Assembly: GCA_018825965.1 (NCBI GenBank)
Contig: JAHKAA010000009.1
Span: 1 to 64,000 of the forward strand
DNA length: 64,000 nt
DNA from: Gammaproteobacteria bacterium
GTDB taxonomy: Bacteria > Pseudomonadota > Gammaproteobacteria > Enterobacterales > Alteromonadaceae
Direction of reading: 5' to 3'
Shown: piece by piece, positions 1-10,492 of the stretch
How positions within the stretch are numbered: the first letter of the stretch is position 1
Layout of the letters: each line of letters opens with the position of its first letter
Made by a program: the position numbers and the translations under genes
Notes under the pieces: generated by a model
What the model was told of the DNA's origin: nothing
The model's input: the letters and a program-made list of their open reading frames with translations, nothing else
The model's database searches: none

Positions 1-1300
1 GAGGGTGTTCATTATTCTGTGTCAGCCAAGTCATAAGTTCACAGGTCGATGTGAGCGTCTAAGCGCCCATCGAAGTGGATCGACAGCTGTGACAGTGTCA
101 GATTCCAGTTTTGTACTGGGTGTGTCCAACGCTCAGAGGCTTGCAACATACCTGCATAGAGCAGCTTAAGTAAACTATTTTCGTTAGCGAACCCACCTTT
201 GGTTTTGGTCAGTTTGCGGAACTGACGATGTACAGCTTCCACCGCATTGGTGGTGTAAATTGCGGTTCTGACGTAATCCGGGTATTTAAAATAAGCTGAG
301 AGCGTCAGCCATTTAGTGCGCCAGGATTTAATCACTACCGGATATTTCTCCCCCCATTTAGCTTCCAGTTCGTCCAGAGCGCTTTCTGCGGCGCTTAAAG
401 TAGATGCTTTGTACACGCACTTTAAATCGGCCATAAATGCTTTCTGATTCTTACTGGCAACGTATTTGAGCGAGTTGCGGATTTGGTGGACGATGCAGTG
501 CTGTACTTCGGTTTTGGGGTAAATACTTTCAATGGCTTCAGGGAAACCTTTAAGACCATCGACACAGGCAATCAGAATGTCTTTAACGCCGCGATTATGC
601 AGGTCGGTCAGTACGCTCAGCCAGTGGTGTGCGCCTTCATGCTCTGACAGATAGAGGCCCAGCAGCTCTTTTTTACCTTCCACAGTCACGCCCAAAATGG
701 TGTACACAGCTTTGGTGATATAGCGGCTGTTCTCTTTGATTTTGTAATGAATGGCATCGAGCCAGACGATGGGATAAATAGCATCCAGCTCACGTTCGCG
801 CCAGGCCTGTAATTCAGGCAGTAATTTATCGGTGACCGCATTGAGGGTGCCATTGGAGATGTTGATGCCGTACAGATCTTCGATATGAGCGCGGATATCC
901 TGATAACTGGTACCAAGGGCAAATAACCCAATGATTTTACGCTCCAGCTCGTCGGTCAACTGGGTTTGATGTTTCTTGACGATTTGTGGCTCAAAGGTGC
1001 CGGCACGGTCACGCGGAGTGTGAAGTTCAAAGCTACCCGCAGGGCTTTTGACCGTTTTGGATGTACTGCCGTTTTTGCGGTTTGGTGTCTCATCCTGTTC
1101 AAGGTGCTGCTCAAGCTCGGCTTGCATTGCAGCTTCGGTCAGTTGCTTAATCAGCGGCGTCAGTATACCGTCTTTACCCGTCAGGCCTTTGCCATCACGC
1201 AATGCCTGAATAGCAGCCTGGATATCGAATGTTGGATTAGTCATGTGTCATCTCTTTTTCACGTAGTTTAATGAAATGACACAGAATTTTGAACACTACC
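1..1300 (-). mobile_element. IS256-family insertion sequence
   Basis: A single transposase gene is bracketed by terminal inverted repeats at 5-24 and 1277-1296 that match at 18 of 20 positions (both read GTGTTCA..ATTCTGTGTCA inward). The right end falls at about 1300, directly against a group II intron maturase tail, so the element appears to have inserted into that intron. The exact left end is uncertain because it touches the window edge, and target duplications cannot be checked. The element looks intact and potentially active. Confidence 0.88.
39..1244 (-). CDS. IS256-family (mutator-type) transposase
   Basis: A 401-residue DDE transposase that catalyses movement of the IS element around it. 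The catalytic triad can be placed at Asp163 (VWLDAIHY), Asp229 (CVDGLKGF) and Glu336 (TTNAVEAVHRQFRK). The family signature VQHCIVHQIRNS lies at about 247-258. Length is normal for the family and no frameshift is seen. The ATG at 1244 lies just inside the right terminal repeat, as is usual for IS256 relatives. Confidence 0.95.
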   Translation of the reverse strand: MTNPTFDIQAAIQALRDGKGLTGKDGILTPLIKQLTEAAMQAELEQHLEQDETPNRKNGSTSKTVKSPAGSFELHTPRDRAGTFEPQIVKKHQTQLTDELERKIIGLFALGTSYQDIRAHIEDLYGINISNGTLNAVTDKLLPELQAWRERELDAIYPIVWLDAIHYKIKENSRYITKAVYTILGVTVEGKKELLGLYLSEHEGAHHWLSVLTDLHNRGVKDILIACVDGLKGFPEAIESIYPKTEVQHCIVHQIRNSLKYVASKNQKAFMADLKCVYKASTLSAAESALDELEAKWGEKYPVVIKSWRTKWLTLSAYFKYPDYVRTAIYTTNAVEAVHRQFRKLTKTKGGFANENSLLKLLYAGMLQASERWTHPVQNWNLTLSQLSIHFDGRLDAHIDL

Positions 1301-1381
1301 GTAAAAGGCGGATCGGATGAGCTGGATAACCTAGTTTTGCTGCACCCTAATTGTCATCGGCAATTGCATGTAAGTGTTTAA
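1301..1381 (+). pseudogene. group II intron maturase, C-terminal HNH remnant
   Basis: The plus strand reads GGSDELDNLVLLHPNCHRQ and then LHVSV before a TAA at 1379-1381. This is the C-terminal end of the HNH endonuclease domain of LtrA-type group II intron reverse transcriptases, where the NLVLLHPNCH motif carries metal-binding His and Cys residues. Everything upstream is missing because the IS256 element ends at about 1300, so the protein is cut by insertion. The catalytic RNA domains of an intron follow at 1725. The rest of the intron may lie to the left of this window. Confidence 0.8.
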
Positions 1382-1529
1382 TAAGGTTTGGGGGAGATCA
1401 ACATTTGATTGTGTAATTTCGTATTTTATCCTATAAATGGTACGCCAGTCTGCTTTAGTAGATGTACTGTGGATCGGTAAATGAAGCTTATCGTAATATG
1501 CTTTCACGACAATTACATGGAGTATTTAA

Positions 1530-1685
1530 ATGTCTACACCAACAGCACCTTATTATCACAAACAAGGTAACGACACTTATCATTGGGAAACGAAGTGTTC
1601 AAAAAATAACTATCCTGATGCAGGATGGGAAAAAACGAACACTAAGCCTAACAAAGAACAATGCAATGAGTGTAAAGGGAAATAA
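1530..1685 (+). CDS. small cysteine-bearing protein, 51 residues
   Basis: A 51-residue ORF begins MSTPTAPYYHKQGNDTYHWE and ends with CNECKGK. A GGAG ribosome-binding site at 1519-1522 sits seven bases before the ATG. It has one Cys near residue 23 and a CxxC pair near residues 45-48, with conserved-looking His/Trp residues (YHWETKC), so it could bind a metal or fold around a disulfide; this is inference. It does not fit a named family I can identify with certainty. It lies between the maturase remnant and intron domain V, in the position of intron domain IV, so it may be intron cargo or a later insertion. Confidence 0.6.
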   Translation: MSTPTAPYYHKQGNDTYHWETKCSKNNYPDAGWEKTNTKPNKEQCNECKGK

Positions 1686-1724
1686 GTCGCTGGTCTGTAC
1701 TTAGGTATTGGCTTATAAAGGCTT

Positions 1725-1799
1725 GAGCCGAATGCAGGGAAACTTGCTCGTACGGTTCTTAGGGGGCGGCGGTGTAGTAATACACTGCTGCTACCCAAT
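1725..1799 (+). ncRNA. group II intron domains V and VI (3' end of intron)
   Basis: Positions 1725-1758 form the 34-base domain V hairpin. It has the GAGCCG start, a GAAA tetraloop closed by GCAGG/CUUGC, a two-base bulge and the GUACGGUUC 3' strand. The lower stem has one A-A mismatch, which may weaken it. Domain VI follows at about 1762-1796 as an eight-pair stem (GGCGGTGT with ACACTGCT) and carries an unpaired A at 1793 as branch-point candidate. The intron end is probably near 1799. No complete reverse transcriptase remains in the window, so any splicing would need help in trans. Confidence 0.83.
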
Positions 1800-1970
1800 A
1801 TTCCATCCGAATCCTCAATCCTATCTTAATTCATCAGGTTTTCTGGCAACCAAAACCGTTCTCCGAACCAGCCCAACCACCACCAACTACTACGTTCGCC
1901 CGTTCGCGCCTCCCGCGCCCACTTTTGATTGCTCACTACGCAGTTACTGGTGTTTGGTATGTGGCTTTGC
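1800..1970. other. non-coding exon-side segment, nothing recognised
   Basis: This stretch between the intron 3' end and the end of the 87-residue ORF is C-rich on the plus strand, with runs such as CAACCACCACCAACTAC. The open frame across it looks non-coding in composition. I see no att site, terminator or RNA motif I can name. It may be the remnant of the locus that the intron entered. Confidence 0.4.
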
Positions 1971-2234
1971 TCAGCCCCTCTTCGCTAATCGTTCAAGCAT
2001 AACTACACGAGCCACAGCATTATCTACGCCTAAACCCGCAGCAAACTGAGCAGTAGCGGTTTTTATTTCTGCCAAGAGTTGCTGTTCTTCCTGTTTTTTC
2101 TGCGGTGCTGCATTTGAATTTTTACTTTGTTTAAGTTTTATATATTTTATAAGCACCTCTATTAAATTAGCTGGCTGGTAACTCTTCACAGTCAAAAGTA
2201 GGATTCTATAATCTCGCTTTGAAGTGAGCATCAT
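1971..2234 (-). CDS. 87-residue protein downstream of STAND gene
   Basis: An 87-residue, Lys/Gln-rich protein with no family I recognise. Its ATG at 2232-2234 begins immediately after the TAG stop (2235-2237) of the large STAND gene, which suggests translational coupling and a shared transcript. The first half is mixed hydrophobic and basic (YRILLLTVKSYQPANLIEVL). The middle is polar (KKQEEQQ) and the last 30 residues look helical (AQFAAGLGVDNAVARVVMLE). No signal peptide or clear membrane segment is present. It could be a regulator or partner of the STAND protein, but that is inferred from position only. Confidence 0.55.
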   Translation of the reverse strand: MMLTSKRDYRILLLTVKSYQPANLIEVLIKYIKLKQSKNSNAAPQKKQEEQQLLAEIKTATAQFAAGLGVDNAVARVVMLERLAKRG

Positions 2235-5200
2235 CTACCTACTATTCTTTCGCGAGAGCATGCCAACTTGGATTCGCCCATCTTTTCCTAGATAAGCAAC
2301 TCCCCGTGAGTCAATCCAGACGAGAGCATGTGGAGCGTATGAGGAAAATCCAGGCATAAATGCACGCCTTTCACCACGGAGCCACCATACAAGTGCCAAA
2401 TTATGTTTTTCCAGCAAATTGATAAGGACATCACGTTGAGCAAACAATGCTTTTTCATCCATAACTAAGCTTGCTACGCCAAATACTACGGTATTCCCTT
2501 GCCTCACGACGCCGCTCTCAATATCTAATTCCAACCCCCAGTCTTGAAAAATACGAGGCCAAGGAAGAATTGTCGGACCGCTTTCTTCTGAACGATCTGG
2601 ATGACCGCATTCACCTATTAAATGCATCCATGGCACTGGCAACCACGCATTAGATCCCCCATTTTCATCATAATCGATCCCTCTGCTTAAATCTCCGCAA
2701 GCGCCTGGCCATTCAGAAAGCTGTAAATTCCAATCTCCTTCAAGTTCAATCCGGCTGATAGCTTCCAGCCTTTCACATACGCTAGTTTCATTTAGGCTAT
2801 CCAAAAGTGTGGTCAAATCACAGGCTCTGATCAACGCAGGCGTTAATTGCCACCAAATGTCAGTATCAAGATCCTGGCCAAGCCCCCAGGTTCCAGGTAA
2901 TTTAGGACTCATCCAACAGTGCTCTGCAGCAATGCGGATCCAAGGGCCATCGCCCCATTCCGATGGTAGCTCAGGCACATAACTAAGGACATCTGCCGCA
3001 GGCAAATCGTAGGCCTCATCTGTACCCCAATGGATCACATCTTCGACATTAGCTGAAGGCCATTGCGGTAAACTTGGTACACGCCAAAAATCGTCACGAT
3101 TTGAGGTAATTAGGTGTCTTTCAGTTAAATAAAGCCAACGCGATGGGTCGGATAGTTTTATATAGCTAATCTGATGAGGTGTGTCATATTCTCTTTGCCC
3201 GCTGAAAGGATCGTGAGTCATGTGGTAGTTATCAGAGAGAAACGCGAGAATTTTCTGCCAACTTATCCATTGATATTTTTTACCTATTCGTTCCGTTCTT
3301 GCCGAATCATCTATACGGCTACTGCTTCGGGTTTCATAACCCGTATCGAAAGTGTCGAAACGCTTTGCAGACCACCCGAGATTGTAGGAATTCCAAACGA
3401 TAAATCTAGCTACGAGTGGAATATCAAAAATACCGTTTTCAGGACTGAATTTAGTCTCACTGCCACCATACTTATATGCCCGAACAGGCTCATTAGAGTG
3501 AGGCAGGGGCTTGGATGAAAATGGCTTACTACCGGAGGTGGCTCCCAAAACATACCAATAGAAGTCACGTCCCAAAGCTGAACCAATAATATTGCGAAAT
3601 CCCTGTGAGCTATCTAATGCGCGTAAACTAGCGTCATCTGGAACTTGTGATAGGGGCAATGCACTCTTGTATGGAGGTCTGATAACAGATAGATCAATGT
3701 CATGGAACCAATCTTTATGGAATGCGACCTCAACAACTCGTCGAGCATAATGACGTATTGTTAGGTGGCATCGAGGATATTCATTTTCAAAAATCACAGA
3801 ATATACTTTTTGTGCTGCTATTTGACAGTATTCGGGTTGGCTTCCGTCTATCATTACTCCCCAAATTGCTATTAACGTACTTTCCACAACATAGTCATCA
3901 TCAACTTTTAAAATATCTTCTAAGATTAGCGAGAGTATTTCAGGGCATGCGACCAATACCCGCGTTAAACCACGAGTAGCCATTTCTCTGAGTTTTTGCT
4001 GTGACGAAGTGCAAGCCCAAGCTAATAGTAGTGCGGCAGGCACCGCTATATCCTTATGAATTTTGGTTAAATTTGAATCAATTGCCCAACGAATGAGCGC
4101 TGATAAGTTAGAGCTTTTATCACGCCATAAAGCGACAAGATTAACTGACCACTCAGCATCTCGCTCCCCAACACTTTCCATTCCCAATAACCAAGGATGT
4201 AGCAATTTATCCATTGAGAAAGGGTGCCTAGGTATAAGCGCTAATCTCATCAATTCGTCTAGGTCGCCTACGCTACCTAATTGGCTGCCACGCTCTCGGT
4301 ACATCTGCCAGAGAGACTTTTCATCTCTAGCAAACTCTTCAGGCTGACACCTCCATCGCATACTGTCAGTAAATGCATTTCTCAAGTCTGAATCAGGTGT
4401 AACCCAATGGCGTGAATCGGGAGTTTCTGCTGGAATGAATTCAGGTAGCTCCGCGCCAACATGCGAAGGAACTGCAAGGCAGAGAGCCGCGAGCAAACCA
4501 TACCGCCGATAAAAGAGTGGGCTATCGTAACAATCAGGAGTTGTGAGAGCTGATAATTCACCACGAGGTGACAACGCTATTTCAAGTGCAAGACGTCGTT
4601 CTGCGACATTATGTTTCCCTTTAAAAAGTCGTGTAAGCAGGCAATGAACGAAAAACGTATCCGAAAGTCGCTCGAAACCAAATTCAATCATCTCATCATC
4701 ATTTTCGATTCTGTCAATTAGAGCACCTGCAGAACATAAAAAACCAATCAAAGTATCAAGACCAGAAACTCCTTTGGCTATCTCATCTGCTGTCTGGCGT
4801 AAAAGATAAAAACGGCCAGATGCAATCATAGTGTCAGCTAATTTATTAAGGCATCTACGGACTGGCTGCTTTCTAGATGGATCAATTATTAATCTGCCAC
4901 GGGCATCAGATTCAATTTGCTCAATCCAAGCATTCCAAACTTCTAGCCAAGACGGAAGCCAATGGGAGTTTGTTGCGCGTTTTTTGAGGCTTTTAACAAG
5001 AAGTTGTACATAAAGAGGATTACTAAGCTCACCGATTGGGGGCGCTACAGGGGCTGTGACTCCATAGTGTGCACAATAAGCCCTCAACGCATCAGGTTCA
5101 ATTCCAGAAAAACCCTTGTGTTTATGTTCAACCCAGAGTTCTGTTGTATCATCGTCAGTATCTGGCAACACATATGCTCGATAATCAGTACGCACACTCA

Positions 5201-6584
5201 AAGCAACAGTTAAGTGCGGTCTAGACAGGATCTCTTGTATTAAGCCATTAAGCTCATTTTTCCATCTTGATCTATTGGGAGACTCATTTAAAGCATCTAT
5301 CGCAATCAGTGCGCGGCGACCGAGAAGAGCTGATTTATTTTCAAGGTCATCAAGGAATGTCTCAAAAGAGTCATTACAGTTCCAAGTTTGCATTAGAGCG
5401 TTGCGAAGATCTCCTGAAGCAGATAATGTCTGTGCCAGAACTCCAATTGCAATACCACCTGATTCAAGAACACATTTTACTTCGTGAACTAATGTATGTG
5501 TTTTACCTTGTCCTGCTGCGCCGGTAAGCAAAAGTACACGACGCTTCGTAAATTCCGCATATCTGCGTATAAGCGTTGCGGCCTCTTCCGCATATCGAGC
5601 TACATTGTTTAACTGATGATTTTTATATTGTTCTGTTGCGTTTGCTGGATCATTTTGCAAACGTCTCGAACCAGCTATCTCCCAAGCTTTTCCTGATAAC
5701 TCGTCTAGCATAACGGCAAGTGAGTCAAATTTTGGAGGGGTTATCCAGTGGGGATCATTGTGTAATTTCAAAGCAACATCTTGCAGTTGATTTTTAAATA
5801 GGCTTAAACTTTCGCAGTCAAGATCCTTCCAAATATTAGCTAATAGGTTATCCAGTTCCTGAATAGCGCTGGGACGAGCCAAAAGCCAATCGAAAGTATG
5901 ATTCACTTCCGAATCGATATGTTTCTTCGATGTGTATCTTGGACCAGCATCATGCTCCAAGCGAAGGTAATGCTGCTTAAGTTGCTCATGAAGAGGTACT
6001 TTGGCTCGCGAATGCCAACGACTTAGAAGCACGCGTAGGTGACCGTCAAGAGTTTTTTCAAAACTTTCAGTGTCTTGAAACTGATTTAAGGATCCGGTCC
6101 ATTTACCGTGATTTTGAAATGGTGAACTAGCGAAAAATGAATTCAAGCGCTGCAGTTGTTCGCAGTCCATGCAGGCTGAGGCTTCTTTACCATTTAAGCG
6201 ATACATTAGAATCTCAGGTGTAACTGTCCCCCGGCGTCTCGCTTTCCAAGCCCGATCAAATTCATATTCACTACCAGATAGAAAGAGGCTCCCATCATCT
6301 TTACGAAATTCGTTAGGTGGCAAGGGACTCCCAAATCGACAGCGAAATACTCCGATGAATATATCGCAATCTTCTGGAACTGGCAGGTGATAGTTAACTG
6401 ATACTTGTGGCGATGCTAAAGCATCCATAGGAACACCAGCGCCCCAATCCCAAGCAATCACTTCAATTCTGGCAAAGGCAGCAATCACAGGGTCAGCATT
6501 TAGTTTTGCTGCTACAGAGTGAGTTGCATCTCGTTCTAAATTGCAATCACCTGGTGAAGAAAGGAAAATTCGAACTGTTCTCAA
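2235..6584 (-). CDS. DUF4062-STAND NTPase, candidate antiphage or conflict protein
   Basis: A 1449-residue multidomain protein. Residues 1-190 resemble DUF4062 (start VRIFLSSPGDCNLERD, then DCDIFIGVFRCRFG and GSEYEFDRA). Residues about 325-620 form a STAND/NACHT-like NTPase with Walker A GAAGQGKT at 355-362, Walker B ALIAIDALNE at 425-434 and a sensor-like SVRTDY near 463-468. The remaining 800 residues look like helical repeats (about 700-960) followed by an unrecognised C-terminal region. An N-terminal effector, central STAND switch and C-terminal sensor is the layout of Avs-type and other bacterial NLR-like defence proteins, and DUF4062-NACHT also occurs in animal NWD1. The start is TTG at 6584 with AAGGA nine bases upstream. 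Substrate and trigger are unknown. Confidence 0.75.
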   Translation of the reverse strand: MRTVRIFLSSPGDCNLERDATHSVAAKLNADPVIAAFARIEVIAWDWGAGVPMDALASPQVSVNYHLPVPEDCDIFIGVFRCRFGSPLPPNEFRKDDGSLFLSGSEYEFDRAWKARRRGTVTPEILMYRLNGKEASACMDCEQLQRLNSFFASSPFQNHGKWTGSLNQFQDTESFEKTLDGHLRVLLSRWHSRAKVPLHEQLKQHYLRLEHDAGPRYTSKKHIDSEVNHTFDWLLARPSAIQELDNLLANIWKDLDCESLSLFKNQLQDVALKLHNDPHWITPPKFDSLAVMLDELSGKAWEIAGSRRLQNDPANATEQYKNHQLNNVARYAEEAATLIRRYAEFTKRRVLLLTGAAGQGKTHTLVHEVKCVLESGGIAIGVLAQTLSASGDLRNALMQTWNCNDSFETFLDDLENKSALLGRRALIAIDALNESPNRSRWKNELNGLIQEILSRPHLTVALSVRTDYRAYVLPDTDDDTTELWVEHKHKGFSGIEPDALRAYCAHYGVTAPVAPPIGELSNPLYVQLLVKSLKKRATNSHWLPSWLEVWNAWIEQIESDARGRLIIDPSRKQPVRRCLNKLADTMIASGRFYLLRQTADEIAKGVSGLDTLIGFLCSAGALIDRIENDDEMIEFGFERLSDTFFVHCLLTRLFKGKHNVAERRLALEIALSPRGELSALTTPDCYDSPLFYRRYGLLAALCLAVPSHVGAELPEFIPAETPDSRHWVTPDSDLRNAFTDSMRWRCQPEEFARDEKSLWQMYRERGSQLGSVGDLDELMRLALIPRHPFSMDKLLHPWLLGMESVGERDAEWSVNLVALWRDKSSNLSALIRWAIDSNLTKIHKDIAVPAALLLAWACTSSQQKLREMATRGLTRVLVACPEILSLILEDILKVDDDYVVESTLIAIWGVMIDGSQPEYCQIAAQKVYSVIFENEYPRCHLTIRHYARRVVEVAFHKDWFHDIDLSVIRPPYKSALPLSQVPDDASLRALDSSQGFRNIIGSALGRDFYWYVLGATSGSKPFSSKPLPHSNEPVRAYKYGGSETKFSPENGIFDIPLVARFIVWNSYNLGWSAKRFDTFDTGYETRSSSRIDDSARTERIGKKYQWISWQKILAFLSDNYHMTHDPFSGQREYDTPHQISYIKLSDPSRWLYLTERHLITSNRDDFWRVPSLPQWPSANVEDVIHWGTDEAYDLPAADVLSYVPELPSEWGDGPWIRIAAEHCWMSPKLPGTWGLGQDLDTDIWWQLTPALIRACDLTTLLDSLNETSVCERLEAISRIELEGDWNLQLSEWPGACGDLSRGIDYDENGGSNAWLPVPWMHLIGECGHPDRSEESGPTILPWPRIFQDWGLELDIESGVVRQGNTVVFGVASLVMDEKALFAQRDVLINLLEKHNLALVWWLRGERRAFMPGFSSYAPHALVWIDSRGVAYLGKDGRIQVGMLSRKNSR

Positions 6585-6631
6585 AATAAAAATTCCTTAA
6601 ATGTTAGATGTTTTGATCTTCCTTGAACACC

Positions 6632-6835
6632 TTAAAGTCGAGCTTTACTGGCATATTCGTCGCTCCGAATTCTAGCCTTGCGCTCTTTCATATCGCTTGT
6701 AGCCAGCTCATGATTAATAAACTTTGCTTTACCACTATCCAGTTTTTTAAAGGCAGCGTTTACTTGCTCTACAAGCCAGTCCTGCATTTGGAGTTCTGGT
6801 TCTTCACCCAAACAGAATGGAGTTTTGTTATTCAT
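6632..6835 (-). CDS. putative small antitoxin-like protein (ParD-like), orphan
   Basis: A 67-residue protein (LQMQDWLVEQVNAAFKKLDS, then FINHELATSDMKERKARIRS) whose spacing of HE..., M and RKARIR resembles antitoxins of the ParD/ribbon-helix-helix group; the assignment is tentative. No toxin partner follows. The next gene on the same strand, 47 bases downstream, is the DUF4062-STAND gene. It may therefore be the first gene of that operon, acting as its repressor, or a leftover of a decayed toxin-antitoxin pair. Confidence 0.5.
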   Translation of the reverse strand: MNNKTPFCLGEEPELQMQDWLVEQVNAAFKKLDSGKAKFINHELATSDMKERKARIRSDEYASKARL

Positions 6836-9383
<2,548 letters not shown>

Positions 9384-9420
9384 TAGTGATGTTGTTGAAG
9401 TAAATTGTGAAGATAAAACT

Positions 9421-9450
9421 ACGGCGGCCTTTGGGTCGCCGTGTTTTTTT
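9421..9450 (+). terminator. rho-independent terminator of katG
   Basis: A nine-pair stem (ACGGCGGCC with GGTCGCCGT, including one G-T pair) closes a four-base loop and is followed by seven T residues. It lies 37 bases after the katG stop. It also shows that the next gene cannot start at the upstream candidate codon at 9407. Confidence 0.9.
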
Positions 9451-9502
9451 GCCAGTGTTATTATTTATGCAGTACTCAAGCATTTCAGAAGCTCGGAGTT
9501 TT

Positions 9503-9787
9503 ATGCCAACCTCACATTTTGAAGAAATTGTTGCTTTGTCTAAGCTGGAACAAAACCTTGCTAAGGTATTACACCGCTGCAAAGTCCTGCATAAGCCGGT
9601 TCTCTTGACAAGCAAAGGACAGGGTGTTGCGGTTTTGCAAGGACTGGATGACTATGCAAAAGCAACAGAAGAGCTGCTGTTTATAAAAGCTGTGGCAATA
9701 GGGCTGGCCGATATTGCTTTAGGCCATACTTTGAGTCTGGAAGAAACATGCAAACTTTTGGAGTATAAGCCGTACGATTCAGACTGA
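9503..9787 (+). CDS. orphan Phd/YefM-family antitoxin-like protein
   Basis: A 94-residue protein resembling Phd/YefM antitoxins. These bind DNA with an N-terminal domain and cover a toxin with the C-terminal tail. The core is LSKLEQNLAKVLHRCKVLHK followed by PVLLTSKGQGVAVLQGLDDY, matching the strand-turn-strand part of the family. The start chosen is the ATG at 9503, with GGAG at 9495, because the longer frame runs through the katG terminator. No toxin gene lies downstream on this strand; the next gene converges and has its own antitoxin. It is therefore an orphan or a decayed module. Confidence 0.65.
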   Translation: MPTSHFEEIVALSKLEQNLAKVLHRCKVLHKPVLLTSKGQGVAVLQGLDDYAKATEELLFIKAVAIGLADIALGHTLSLEETCKLLEYKPYDSD

Positions 9788-9808
9788 CTTCTGCAGAATA
9801 AGTAGTGC

Positions 9809-10078
9809 TTAGTATTGGTCGTAATGCCCGCCGATAGCGAAGATGTAGATATAACTATCGTCGAATTTGTAGATCAGCCGATCTTTTTGTGAGATACGTT
9901 TTGACCAGAATCCCGCGAGATTGTGTTTCAGTGCTTCAGGTTTTCCCAATCCTGATGCAGGATCGGCTCGCAACATTTCTTTGAGTAGTTTGCACAAAGC
10001 CTTATGCAGAACTTTGTCTTTATCTCGTAGTTCTTCATAAATAGCCCATGTATTGCCTTCAAATACCAGTGATCTCAT
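9809..10078 (-). CDS. yoeB: YoeB/Txe-family mRNA interferase toxin
   Basis: An 89-residue toxin of the YoeB/Txe group, which cleaves mRNA at the ribosomal A site. Family hallmarks are KPEALKHNLAGFWSKRISQK, then DRLIYKFDD, and a C-terminal aromatic/His end (IGGHYDQY) that corresponds to the catalytic His-Tyr tail. It overlaps the end of its antitoxin gene by 20 bases, which is typical of coupled translation in such pairs. Length matches the family (84-90 residues) and the gene appears intact. Confidence 0.92.
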   Translation of the reverse strand: MRSLVFEGNTWAIYEELRDKDKVLHKALCKLLKEMLRADPASGLGKPEALKHNLAGFWSKRISQKDRLIYKFDDSYIYIFAIGGHYDQY

Positions 10079-10331
10079 CTATTTCCTCAGAACTTGGGCT
10101 ATAGCCTTTTCGTTGGCTGTGAGTGTTGGATGACGCAGCAATTTGTGCCATTAAGCTATTGTTTTGCAGAACATAAAGAGTCTCTTGTTCTCGCTCCCAA
10201 TCATCAGCACTGATCACCACAAAAGCTTCACCAGCGCGGCGCGTTACTTTGATCGGTGCGTGGTTGTTCACCACATCTTCGACATAGGTTTTCAGATTAT
10301 CTCTGAATTGATTGACGCTTACGGTATCCAT
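10059..10331 (-). CDS. yefM: YefM-family antitoxin
   Basis: A 90-residue antitoxin partner of the adjacent YoeB-like toxin. It begins MDTVSVNQFRDNLKTYVEDV and contains ITRRA-like KVTRRAGEAFVVISADDWE, the Phd/YefM DNA-binding domain. The C-terminal part is polar and probably disordered until it binds the toxin. The ATG at 10331 has a GGTGA ribosome site; a longer frame to 10400 would cross the operator and is rejected. Regulation is probably conditional co-repression by the antitoxin-toxin complex at the palindrome 10358-10378. Confidence 0.9.
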   Translation of the reverse strand: MDTVSVNQFRDNLKTYVEDVVNNHAPIKVTRRAGEAFVVISADDWEREQETLYVLQNNSLMAQIAASSNTHSQRKGYSPSSEEIDEITGI

Positions 10332-10357
10332 TGTGATCACCAGATATAAGTAATTAG

Positions 10358-10378
10358 TTGTACGGCTTTGCCGTACAA
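10358..10378 (-). promoter_or_regulatory. operator palindrome of yefM-yoeB
   Basis: A perfect nine-base inverted repeat, TTGTACGGC and GCCGTACAA, is separated by three bases and lies 26 bases before the yefM start. E. coli YefM binds palindromes containing TGTACA-like cores, so this is the likely autoregulatory site. Confidence 0.75.
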
Positions 10379-10492
10379 TATAGCACTGCATCAGTACCAA
10401 TGCCAGAACGGCCCATTCTTACCTCTTCCCAACTGCATCAGGCCCAGCTAGGCTAAGGCTATTCACCCTATTCTAAATTCCAGGAGCTATGT

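Noticed and set aside
1462..1704. Plus-strand open frame of 80 codons
   Set aside because: It is a frame-shifted shadow of the better 51-residue ORF at 1530-1685, which has its own GGAG site.
1860..2010. Possible integron attC site (GCCCAAC near 1870)
   Set aside because: No matching GTTRRRY end and no folded-arm symmetry were found within the usual attC length.
1708..2049. Plus-strand open frame of 113 codons
   Set aside because: It runs through intron domains V and VI and then low-complexity C-rich DNA; the composition is not protein-like and there is no ribosome site.
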